Shown here piece by piece: positions 6,622-13,151 of a stretch of 13,151 nucleotides of DNA. The stretch is taken from assembly GCA_964568045.1 (NCBI GenBank), contig CAZMOL010000050.1, forward strand, positions 1 through 13,151. Direction: 5' to 3'. The position numbers and the translations under genes are program-made. The notes below the pieces were generated by a model, which searched no databases, had not been told where the DNA came from, and saw only the letters and a list, made by a program, of their open reading frames with translations. How positions within the stretch are numbered: the first letter of the stretch is position 1; each line of letters starts with the position of its first letter. Origin of the DNA: CAZDDA01 sp964568045 (GTDB lineage Bacteria; Bipolaricaulota; Bipolaricaulia; UBA7950; UBA9294).

Positions 6622-6765
6622 CGCAGCAAGCCCTAGCAAGGATTGTCTAGTCTGAAGGCCACCGGTCCAGATCGTTCAACCTGATCGCAACGCAATGTCT
6701 GCTGTTTTGATCGCAGCAGAAGGTTTCCATCAAGCATTGTTGCACAACGATCTCTCCAGCCCAGC

Positions 6766-6794
6766 TTGATTCGTCCCGATGACCGCCGTATAGT
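6766..6794 (+). promoter_or_regulatory. promoter of the thiamine operon
   Basis: TTGATT (6766-6771), 17 bases, TATAGT (6789-6794). The predicted start near 6801 falls at the 5' edge of the TPP riboswitch, as expected for a riboswitch-controlled transcript. The rest of 6622-6765 holds no gene, hairpin terminator or repeat that I can support. Confidence 0.6.
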
Positions 6795-6797
6795 TTG

Positions 6798-6886
6798 ACC
6801 CGTAGGGGAGCTCAATACATTGGGCTGAGAGGAGGATTAGCCTCGACCCTTTGAACCTGATCTGGGTAATTCCAGCGGAGGGATAT
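6798..6886 (+). ncRNA. TPP riboswitch (THI-box)
   Basis: The conserved THI-box segments are present in order: AGGGGAGC (6804-6811), GGCTGAGAGG (6823-6832), GACCCTTTGAACCTGATCTG (6845-6864) and GGGTAATTCCAGCGGAGGGA (6864-6883). CTGAGA and ACCTGATCTGG form the TPP-binding sensor arms. It lies between the promoter and thiL, so thiamine pyrophosphate should repress the whole operon. The P1 closing stem looks short. Confidence 0.93.
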
Positions 6887-6900
6887 CCATAAGAATCCCT
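6879..6900 (+). promoter_or_regulatory. candidate riboswitch expression platform
   Basis: AGGGAT (6879-6884), part of the 3' side of the riboswitch core, is perfectly complementary to ATCCCT (6895-6900). A second small hairpin, GACC-ACG-GGTC (6914-6923), sits just before the thiL start. The first pairing would compete with the folded aptamer. No poly-U tract follows, so control is more likely at translation or by an unusual terminator. Confidence 0.35.
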
Positions 6901-6931
6901 AGAGCCCAGAACGGACCACGGGTCGTTCGCA

Positions 6932-7959
6932 ATGAGGGAATCGGAGATTCTCCAAATCATCCGGGCACACGTTCCCGGCACTGGGGATGACGCGGCAGTC
7001 GTGCCGTTTCAAGATACCAACCTTATCCTGACCACCGATATGCTTCATCGAACGAGCGACTTCCCACAAGATGCCACGCCGATGACGATCGGGTGGCGAA
7101 GCGTCGCCGTATCCCTGTCCGACTTGGCCGCCATGGGAGCACGACCGCTCGGGGTGCTTCTCGCGTTCGGCGATCCGGCCCTCGATGAACCGTCTGTGAT
7201 GGGGGTATTGGAAGGGGCAACGGCGTGCTGTGAAACTGCTGAGACCTATCTGCTCGGCGGAGATCTCGATCGCCACCAGGAGTTGACCGTGGTAAGCACG
7301 GCGATAGGACATACGCCGGATCCCGTCCGCCGCAATGGGGCGCAAGTCGGGGATCTCGTCTGCGTCACCGGCGAACTCGGACGCACACAGGCGGCGCTAC
7401 GTTGCTTCGCCACGGGATTGACTGAGCAGGCAAACGACCTATTCCGTTTCCCTCCTCGTACTACCTGGGGACAGCAACTAGTCGGCCTTGCCACCAGCAT
7501 GATCGACATATCCGATGGCCTGGCCCGCTCGCTTCATTTGCTGGCGCAAGAAAGCCAGGTTGGCTTCGCCGTGGAAGAAGCACGTCTTCCCGTGATCCAC
7601 GATCTGCAAGAGCGGCTCCCACAGGGGAAAATGTCTGNNNNNNNNNNNNNNNNNNNNNNNNNNNNNNNNNNNNNNNNNNNNNNNNNNNNNNNNNNNNNNN
7701 NNNNNNNNNNNNNNNNNNNNNNNNNNNNNNNNNNNNNCGTCTTCCCGTGATCCACGATCTGCAAGAGCGGCTCCCACAGGGGAAAATGTCTGAAGCAGTG
7801 CTTTTCGGAGGCGAGGATTACGAGCTCCTGTTCACCCTTCCAGAGAGCGCGATCTCTGCCATCGACCGGGCAGTGCGCTACAGCGTCATCGGCCGAGTTA
7901 CCGAAGGTGGGGCCCTGCTCGACGGGAGTGAGCTCCCTGACCGAGGTTACGAACACTAA
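6932..7959 (+). CDS. thiL: thiamine-monophosphate kinase, interrupted by an assembly gap
   Basis: ThiL phosphorylates thiamine monophosphate to thiamine pyrophosphate with ATP, the last step of cofactor synthesis. Family motifs in order are GTGDDAAV (residues 16-23), GWRSVAVSLSDLAAMGA (about 54-70), GGDLD, VTGELG, DISDGLA and, after the gap, GGEDYELLF. The gene is split by 100 Ns, but the 55 bases before and after them are identical. Removing the Ns and one copy leaves 873 nt in one frame, a 290-residue protein. The ATG at 6932 has no Shine-Dalgarno sequence and lies 47 nt past the riboswitch. thiL starts the operon, and the thiamine-binding protein gene follows 17 nt after its stop. Confidence 0.93.
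7583..7637. repeat. 55-nt contig-end overlap, first copy
   Basis: Identical over 55 nt to 7738-7792 on the other side of the N run. It is an assembler k-mer overlap, not a biological repeat. The coding frame is restored when one copy is removed. Confidence 0.9.
7638..7737. other. assembly gap of 100 Ns, very likely spurious
   Basis: Exactly 100 Ns, the usual placeholder length, set inside thiL between two identical 55-nt sequences. The true sequence probably has no gap here. Protein predictions that read through the Ns are artefacts. Confidence 0.95.
7738..7792. repeat. 55-nt contig-end overlap, second copy
   Basis: Second copy of the 7583-7637 sequence (starts CGTCTTCCCGTGATCC, ends AAAATGTCTG), an assembly duplicate. 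The thiL coding sequence resumes correctly from it. Confidence 0.9.
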
Positions 7960-7976
7960 AAAGGAGTTGATGCAAG

Positions 7977-9005
7977 ATGGGGAAAAGAATCCTGGTACTG
8001 GCCGCGATCGCTGTGACGGCATTTGGACTGATCGGAATGGGTCAGGAAAAGCTGGTCGTTTATACCTACAGCAGTTTTGTGTCATGGGGCCCGGCAGCGG
8101 CGTTAGAAGAGGCGTTTGAGGCCCGCTACGACTGTGATCTGGAGTTTGTCACCGCCGGTGGGGGGAAGGCGACCCTCTCCCGCCTCCTTGCCGAACGGGA
8201 GGCAGGCGGAACCGACGCCGACCTGTTCATGGCCGAGATGAACGATGTCCCGCGGATCGCCACCTACGACCTGTTCCTCCCGGTCACGATGGAGGACGTC
8301 CCCAACCTGGCGTTTGTCCCGCAGGAGTTGTCGCTCGATCCCTCTGGCGGGCTCGTCCCCTATGAGTATGGATATATCGGCCTCACCTACGACTCGCTAG
8401 TTTTGAGCGAGGAGGAGCTTCCGGCGAGCCTCGAAGGGTTGGCTGATCCGCGCTATAAAGGGATGTTTGTCTGTCAGGATCCGCGCACCTCCTCAACCGG
8501 GTTCTCGTTTCTCTTGTGGACGATTGCCCGCTTCGGCGAGGAGGGGTACCTCGACTTCTGGCGGTCGCTCGATCCAACGCTCCTTACGATCACGCAAGGG
8601 TGGACCGAGGCGTGGACCCTGCTCATCCACGGTGAGGCCCCGCTCATGGTCAGCTTCTCTACCGACACCGCCTACGGGGCAATGTATGAGGATTCGCTGC
8701 GCTACCGTGCGTTTGCCCCGGCCGGCCAGGGGTACCGCACCGTATACGGGGTGGGGATCGTTAGGGAGACCGATCAACCGGAACTCGCCAAGGGGTTCAT
8801 CGACCTCCTTTTGTCCGAGGAGATCCAGGAGCTCCTCCCAAAAACGGAGATCATGTTCCCGGCGAACGCGCAAGCCGTCCTTCCTCCTGAGTATGAGGAG
8901 TATGCCATCGTCCCGTCCGATGCGCTGATGCTCCCCATTGCGATGGTCGGTGAGCGGATGGAGGAGTGGCTCCACGACTGGGCGCGGGTGATCACGACAC
9001 AGTGA
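7977..9005 (+). CDS. thiB: thiamine ABC transporter substrate-binding protein
   Basis: A 342-residue periplasmic binding protein that captures thiamine (in E. coli also its phosphates) for the importer encoded next. The N-terminus (GKRILVLAAIAVTAFGLIGM) is a signal peptide without a lipobox Cys, so the mature protein is soluble and starts near QEKLVVYTYSSF. The ThiB family match is the LVVYTYSSFVSWGPAAALEE opening, the DADLFMAEMND segment, the PYEYGYIGLTYDS hinge region, and FSTDTAYGAMYEDSLRYRAF. The ATG at 7977 has AAGGAG 10 nt upstream; an ATG at 7971 is out of frame. Its TGA overlaps the permease start by 4 nt (GTGA), so the two are translationally coupled. Confidence 0.88.
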   Translation: MGKRILVLAAIAVTAFGLIGMGQEKLVVYTYSSFVSWGPAAALEEAFEARYDCDLEFVTAGGGKATLSRLLAEREAGGTDADLFMAEMNDVPRIATYDLFLPVTMEDVPNLAFVPQELSLDPSGGLVPYEYGYIGLTYDSLVLSEEELPASLEGLADPRYKGMFVCQDPRTSSTGFSFLLWTIARFGEEGYLDFWRSLDPTLLTITQGWTEAWTLLIHGEAPLMVSFSTDTAYGAMYEDSLRYRAFAPAGQGYRTVYGVGIVRETDQPELAKGFIDLLLSEEIQELLPKTEIMFPANAQAVLPPEYEEYAIVPSDALMLPIAMVGERMEEWLHDWARVITTQ

Positions 9006-10678
9006 GAAAAGGCGGGCTCGTCCTCCTGGCGGTGCCGCTGGGGTTCTTAGCCCTTGTCTTCTACTATCCGCTCAGCTTGATCTTAAAGAGCGGGTTAATC
9101 GAGGGGGGGAGGTTGACCCTCTCCCCCTTGCTCGACGTCCTCTCCGATCGCTACTTCCTGCACCTCATCTGGTTCACGATCGAGCAGGCAGCCTTGAGTA
9201 CCCTGTTGAGCATTGCGATTGGCCTTCCCGGCGCGTATCTACTCACCCGGTATGAGTTTCCCGGGAAGAGGACGATCCGCTCGTTGACCGTGGTCCCGTT
9301 TGTGCTGCCCGCAATTGCGGTTGCATTGGGATTCATCCTCTTCTTCGGCAACAGCGGGTACCTTAACCGATGGCTGATGGAACTATTCGATCTCTCCGGC
9401 CCTCCGCTGCGGCTTCTCTACTCGCTCTCTGGGATCGTGCTCGCACATGCCTTCTACAACGCCCCGATCGTCATGCGGATGGTCAGTGCCGCGTGGGAGG
9501 GGCTCGATCCGGCGGTCGACGAGGCGGCGACGTCTCTCGGTGCGGGGAGGCTGCGACGATTCTTAGGGATCACCCTTCCCCTCCTCGCTCCGGCCCTGTT
9601 CAGTAGCGCCGCCTTGGTCTTTGTCTTCACCTTCCTCTCGTTTCCCATCGTCCTCTCGCTCGGTGGTGCGCGTTACGCCACAATCGAGGTCGGGATCTAC
9701 ACCCTCATCCGCACCCTACTTGACTACCGGCTCGGCTCTGCCCTGATTCTGGTGGAGATGGCCCTCTCTCTTTCCTTCTCCTACATCTACCTGCGGGCGG
9801 AGGGGCGCTTCGCGTTTCTATCACGCGGGGAGAGGGAGGCCCCCACCCGCGCCTTCTTTCGCGGGCGCCTGACCCTGGGGAAGGGGCTGTTGCTGGTCTA
9901 CTCCCTCCTTGCCGCGGTCTTCTTCCTCGGGCCGATCGTCTCCATCCTGGCGGACTCTCTCCGCGTTGGCGGAGGTTGGACGCTTGCGAACTATTGGGAG
10001 CTCGTCTCCCCTCGCTACAACCCGTTTCTCGGTTCCTCCCCCTTGCACACGGTGACAAACAGCCTACTCGTTGGTGGGATCTCTACCCTGATCTCCCTTC
10101 CCATAGGGACGGTCGTCGCGTGGTTCGCCGTTCGCAGCCGCCTTTCGGGGCGACGTATCGTCGAGGCCCTGCTAATGGCACCGCTTGCCGTCTCCTCGGT
10201 GGCGGTTGGGTTTGCGGTCCTGCGCGGGTTTTCTGGACCACCGCTTCACCTTGGTGGAACCCTCGTCGCCATCGCCCTTGTGCACGCTGTCCTCACGTAC
10301 CCGTTCGTCGTGCGGGCGCTGCGTCCGGTCCTGGAAGGGCTCGATACGACGCTCGTTGAGGCGGCCCGCTCCCTTGGTGCGTCACGGCTGCGAGCCTTCT
10401 TCGAGGTAGAGCTCCCCTTGATCGCTCGGGGGGTGCTCGTCGCTGCGGTCTTCGCGTTCGCCCTCAGCATAGGGGAGATGTCAGCGACGATCATACTCAT
10501 GCGGCCCGGACTCTCCACGATCCCGGTGGCGGTCTACGGCCTCCTCTCGGCGCGCCAGTTCGGAGCGGCGAGCGCCATGGCGGTGGTCCTCATAGCGGTC
10601 ACAGCCTTCTCCTTCCTGGTGATCGACCGGCTGGGAGAGGAGTTACAAGGAGGCTCAAAGTGCCCAAGCTCGCAGTGA
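9002..10678 (+). CDS. thiP: thiamine ABC transporter permease, two-domain fusion
   Basis: A 558-residue inner-membrane protein in which two BinB-type permease domains are fused, the architecture of ThiP/FbpB/SfuB permeases. Each half has about six hydrophobic segments and an EAA loop for the ATPase: DEAATSLGAGRLRRFLGITL in the first and EAARSLGASRLRAFFEVELP in the second. The hydrophobic start (GGLVLLAVPLGFLALVFYY) follows directly on the GTG at 9002, which overlaps the upstream stop; an ATG-type start at 8966 would sit inside thiB. Paired with the binding protein and the TPP riboswitch upstream, thiamine (or TMP) is the likely cargo. The family also includes iron permeases, so the assignment rests on context. 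Confidence 0.88.
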   Translation: MRKGGLVLLAVPLGFLALVFYYPLSLILKSGLIEGGRLTLSPLLDVLSDRYFLHLIWFTIEQAALSTLLSIAIGLPGAYLLTRYEFPGKRTIRSLTVVPFVLPAIAVALGFILFFGNSGYLNRWLMELFDLSGPPLRLLYSLSGIVLAHAFYNAPIVMRMVSAAWEGLDPAVDEAATSLGAGRLRRFLGITLPLLAPALFSSAALVFVFTFLSFPIVLSLGGARYATIEVGIYTLIRTLLDYRLGSALILVEMALSLSFSYIYLRAEGRFAFLSRGEREAPTRAFFRGRLTLGKGLLLVYSLLAAVFFLGPIVSILADSLRVGGGWTLANYWELVSPRYNPFLGSSPLHTVTNSLLVGGISTLISLPIGTVVAWFAVRSRLSGRRIVEALLMAPLAVSSVAVGFAVLRGFSGPPLHLGGTLVAIALVHAVLTYPFVVRALRPVLEGLDTTLVEAARSLGASRLRAFFEVELPLIARGVLVAAVFAFALSIGEMSATIILMRPGLSTIPVAVYGLLSARQFGAASAMAVVLIAVTAFSFLVIDRLGEELQGGSKCPSSQ

Positions 10679-11760
10679 ATGGAATCGATAAGTCATTTGG
10701 CAGTATCGCGGCACTACGCGCGGTGAGCTTCGCGCTTGAAGGGCGAGAGTTCTTGAGCCTGCTCGGCCCGTCCGGCTGCGGTAAGACGACGACGCTTCGC
10801 CTTATCGCCGGGTTCGACCGCCCCGATGCCGGTGAGATCCTTCTCGATGGGAAAGACATCCTGCGAGTACCGCCGGAGAAGCGGCACATCGGGTTCGTCT
10901 TTCAGAACTACGCCCTCTTTCCCCACATGAGCGTGACAAAGAACATCGCCTACGGGATCCGCTTCAACCGCCACATCGACAGAAAACGCCGGGTAGGTGA
11001 CCTTCTCGAACTCGTGAGCCTACGGGGGTTCGAACGCCGCAAACCGGCCGAGCTTTCAGCCGGGCAGCGGCAGCGGGTCGCCCTGGCGCGTGCCCTTGCT
11101 TCCCATCCGCGCCTTCTGCTTCTCGATGAGCCCCTGTCCGCGCTCGATGCCAAACTGCGCGAGTCACTCCGTACACAGATCCGCCGCATCCAACACGAGC
11201 TTCGCCTTTCCACGATCTACGTGACGCATGATCAGGAAGAGGCGTTAGCAATCTCTGACCGGATCGCTGTAATGAGCCTCGGGAACATTGAGCAAATAGG
11301 CACTCCTCAGGAAGTCTATGCGCATCCACAAAGCCAGTTTGTCGCATCGTTTGTTGGCCGGTCGAATCAGCTCCAAGGGGTTGTGGTTGCCATCGAGAAG
11401 GAGTGCGCTCAAGTCCACGTAGGTAACGTCTTGTTCAACACCACCATCCGCGGCGCAGCAGTGAATCAAGGAGATCGCGTGGCCGTGTTTGTCAGGGAAG
11501 AGCATCTTCGACTCGATGACAGAGAGGTAAACACCATCCCAGCAAGGGTAGCCGGGTGGGAGTACCGCGGTGAATCAACCGTAGTTCACCTGGAAAGCTC
11601 AGTAGGACCGCTCCGCGCCCTAGCCAACGAGGCGACAAACAAACTTCATCTGGCCGAACCAATCAAGGTGAGTTTCTCTCAAGGCAACGCGATTGTCTTT
11701 ACGCGCTCGGTGAAAGAAAAACGTGAAGAGACCGATTCTACCAAGATTCGATCTACTTGA
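10660..11760 (+). CDS. PotA-like ABC transporter ATPase, energises the thiamine importer
   Basis: A 366-residue ATP-binding subunit. GTG start at 10660 with AAGGAGG six nt upstream, overlapping the permease stop by 19 nt. Motifs: Walker A GPSGCGKTT (36-44), Q-loop Gln82, signature LSAGQ (132-136, Ala in place of the usual Gly), Walker B LLLLDE (152-157), D-loop SALD, switch His190. Residues from about 240 form a TOBE-type regulatory domain (VGRSNQLQGVV, VFVREEHLRL, then EYRGESTVVHLES). E. coli ThiQ is only about 230 residues and lacks this, so the protein resembles PotA/FbpC subfamily ATPases serving a thiamine permease. The 3' part looks less G+C-rich than the operon upstream. Its last eight bases overlap the convergent OppC gene. 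Confidence 0.88.
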   Translation: MPKLAVNGIDKSFGSIAALRAVSFALEGREFLSLLGPSGCGKTTTLRLIAGFDRPDAGEILLDGKDILRVPPEKRHIGFVFQNYALFPHMSVTKNIAYGIRFNRHIDRKRRVGDLLELVSLRGFERRKPAELSAGQRQRVALARALASHPRLLLLDEPLSALDAKLRESLRTQIRRIQHELRLSTIYVTHDQEEALAISDRIAVMSLGNIEQIGTPQEVYAHPQSQFVASFVGRSNQLQGVVVAIEKECAQVHVGNVLFNTTIRGAAVNQGDRVAVFVREEHLRLDDREVNTIPARVAGWEYRGESTVVHLESSVGPLRALANEATNKLHLAEPIKVSFSQGNAIVFTRSVKEKREETDSTKIRST

Positions 11761-12886
11761 GCCTCGGATCGAGGACGTCACGCAGGCTGTCGCCCAGGAT
11801 GTTGAAACCAAAGACCGTGATGATGATGCACAAGCCCGGATAGATGGACATCCACCACGCGCTGCGCATGAACTCCTGTGCCTGCTGGAGCATCGCCCCC
11901 CACGACGGCATCGGCGGCCTGACCCCAAATCCCAAGAAGCTCAAACCTGCCACCACGATGATGTTCACCCCGATCGTCATTGTCGTGACGACGAGAAGCG
12001 AGGCGATCGCGTTGGGAAGCACGTGACGAATGATAATCCGAAGGGTGGGCGCACCGACGGCGCGCGCCGCCAGAATGTAATCCTCCTCGCGCACCGACAG
12101 GACTTCACTGCGGATGATCCGCGCCGGCTGCAGGCCGAAAACACCCAAGACAATGATGAGGGTGGCGATGCCCGCCCCCCATAGACTCACAATGAGAAGG
12201 ACCAACACGAGGAAAGGGATTGAATTGACGATCTCAAGGACCCGCATGATCACTGCATCGGGCACGCCACGGAAGTATCCGCCGATCAATCCCAGAAAAC
12301 CGCCGAACACCATGTTGAGAAGCGTGGCTACTGCCCCGATGCCCAACGCCACACGAGAGCCGAAGATGAGCCGATCCAGGACGTCCCGTCCGAAATTGTC
12401 CATTCCCAGTGGGTGCTCCGCCGACGGTGGAGCAAGGAAGTTCACAAGCTCCATCCTGAGGGCGTTCCCGTTTGCGAAGAAAGGAGCAAAGACCGCCACA
12501 AAGCAGACGATCAGAACAATCCCCAGGCCGATCATCCCCTTGGGGTCTTTGGAGAATCTTCTGCCTACAATCTGCCAGTATCCCTGTACATAAGTCTCCA
12601 CGTCTCTTGCACGAACTAGCCGGCGCAGGTCAAAGAATGCCCACAGCCAAAGAATGACGAAAAAAAGGAACAACATGCTGGTTGAGAACCAATACTCGGA
12701 CGGCCCGGCCAGCCACGCAAGCCGACCCCTCACCACGGCCAGGTACAGCGTTCCGCCCAATGCAGCAACGACGAACCATAGCAACAGCCCCTTTCGCCAC
12801 CAACCGCGAATAACGTGACCCAAGCCGGGAAGGAGGAGGGACAGAAGACTATCTCGTAACAGCGTGTCGTTCTTGTTACTAATCAT
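11753..12886 (-). CDS. oppC: dipeptide/oligopeptide ABC transporter permease with N-terminal extension
   Basis: A 377-residue membrane protein. From about residue 100 it is a DppC/OppC permease: FSKDPKGMIGLGIVLIV, then HPLGMDNFGRDVLDRLIFGS, an EAA-type loop (ILAARAVGAPTLRIIIRHVL) and the C-terminal FNILGDSLRDVLDPRLK. The family is usually about 300 residues. The first 100 are extra: SLLLPGLGHVIRGWWRKG plus two hydrophobic segments (about 33-52 and 65-85), like the small PGLGQ-type membrane domains. The ATG at 12886 follows GAGG by 7 nt and overlaps the OppB stop by 8 nt; a longer frame to 12982 is antisense shadow of oppB. It pairs with OppB to import peptides, feeding the nearby peptidases. 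Confidence 0.9.
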   Translation of the reverse strand: MISNKNDTLLRDSLLSLLLPGLGHVIRGWWRKGLLLWFVVAALGGTLYLAVVRGRLAWLAGPSEYWFSTSMLFLFFVILWLWAFFDLRRLVRARDVETYVQGYWQIVGRRFSKDPKGMIGLGIVLIVCFVAVFAPFFANGNALRMELVNFLAPPSAEHPLGMDNFGRDVLDRLIFGSRVALGIGAVATLLNMVFGGFLGLIGGYFRGVPDAVIMRVLEIVNSIPFLVLVLLIVSLWGAGIATLIIVLGVFGLQPARIIRSEVLSVREEDYILAARAVGAPTLRIIIRHVLPNAIASLLVVTTMTIGVNIIVVAGLSFLGFGVRPPMPSWGAMLQQAQEFMRSAWWMSIYPGLCIIITVFGFNILGDSLRDVLDPRLK

Positions 12887-13151
12887 AGGTGATCCTCGGG
12901 TCGATGTACGCATACAACAAGTCCACAAAAAGGTAGGAAACCATGTAGCAGGTGGCCATGAACAGAGCCAACCCAAATACAACGGACTGGTCGCGACGGA
13001 GAATCGAATCGTAGATCAAGCGACCAATCCCAGGCCAGGCGGTCGTCGTCTCGGTGAGCACTGCTCCAGCAAAGATCGTCCCGACCTGCAATCCGATGTT
13101 CGTGACCACAGGCGCCAGCGCGTTTCGGAACGCATGCTTGATGAGTACCAC
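12879..13151 (-). CDS. oppB: dipeptide/oligopeptide ABC transporter permease, C-terminal part
   Basis: The last 90 codons of a DppB/OppB permease whose start lies beyond the right edge. The visible part holds the EAA-loop end (IKHAFRNALAPVVTNIGLQV), the conserved segment with FAGAVLTETTTAWPGIGRLI and DSILRRDQSVV, a last membrane helix, and the family ending VDLLYAYIDPRI. The stop at 12879-12881 overlaps the oppC start by 8 nt, the usual translational coupling. The binding protein and ATPase genes are not in view and may lie to the right. Confidence 0.93.
   Translation of the reverse strand: MVLIKHAFRNALAPVVTNIGLQVGTIFAGAVLTETTTAWPGIGRLIYDSILRRDQSVVFGLALFMATCYMVSYLFVDLLYAYIDPRITYD

Noticed and set aside
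6622..6765. Terminator after the M42 gene
   Set aside because: The short repeats here (GATCGCA motifs) do not form a stable hairpin followed by T residues.
7534..8085. Minus-strand frame across the N run
   Set aside because: It exists only because Ns contain no stop codons; the real gene on the plus strand is thiL.
12887..12982. Upstream extension of the OppC frame
   Set aside because: It runs antisense-free but out of frame through oppB, gives a Trp/Cys/Thr-rich non-protein-like stretch, and a good start with a ribosome site exists at 12886.
1..13151. CRISPR arrays, tRNA or rRNA genes
   Set aside because: No regularly spaced short repeats, and no tRNA or rRNA signature sequences seen on either strand.

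Overview
The window is bacterial: gene-dense, with Shine-Dalgarno-led genes, sigma70-type promoters and a TPP riboswitch. It looks like a draft metagenome scaffold, because the 100-N gap is flanked by an identical 55-nt overlap, as de Bruijn assemblers leave. The thiamine-binding protein has a signal peptide without a lipobox cysteine, which fits a diderm cell. I cannot name the phylum from sequence alone.

Left half (1-5500, nearly all minus strand, transcribed right to left). A broken XRE-cupin regulator (4746-5322) starts directly under a strong promoter. Downstream lie two tandem genes of the M29 aminopeptidase/NicX superfamily (3618-4685 and 2552-3601), then a decayed M20 metallopeptidase (1552-2521), then a third M29/NicX-like paralogue (202-1245) with its own promoter region. 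The three paralogues share an altered metal site. The M29 Glu is Gln, and a His and a Glu have exchanged places, leaving a His / His-x-Asp set as in the dioxygenase NicX. A gapless 137-bp repeat (about 82% identical) occurs upstream of the regulator and upstream of the third paralogue. It carries a promoter with a palindrome between -35 and -10 and, in the first copy, the end of the M20 gene. This looks like a duplicated regulatory module for one catabolic regulon. An uncharacterised partial reading frame may run off the left edge.

Middle (5486-6621, plus strand). A complete M42 aminopeptidase gene is transcribed divergently from the regulator.

Thiamine operon (6766-11760, plus strand). Promoter, TPP riboswitch, thiL (thiamine-monophosphate kinase), thiamine-binding protein, fused two-domain permease, and a PotA-like ATPase in place of short ThiQ. 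The four genes are tightly packed or overlapping. The gap inside thiL is an assembly artefact; removing the Ns and one overlap copy restores an intact 290-residue protein.

Right end (11753-13151, minus strand). OppC and the C-terminal part of OppB of a dipeptide/oligopeptide ABC importer. OppC carries an unusual N-terminal membrane extension, and its 3' end overlaps the thiamine ATPase gene tail to tail. Together with M42, M20 and the M29-fold genes, this suggests a peptide- or amide-using lifestyle.
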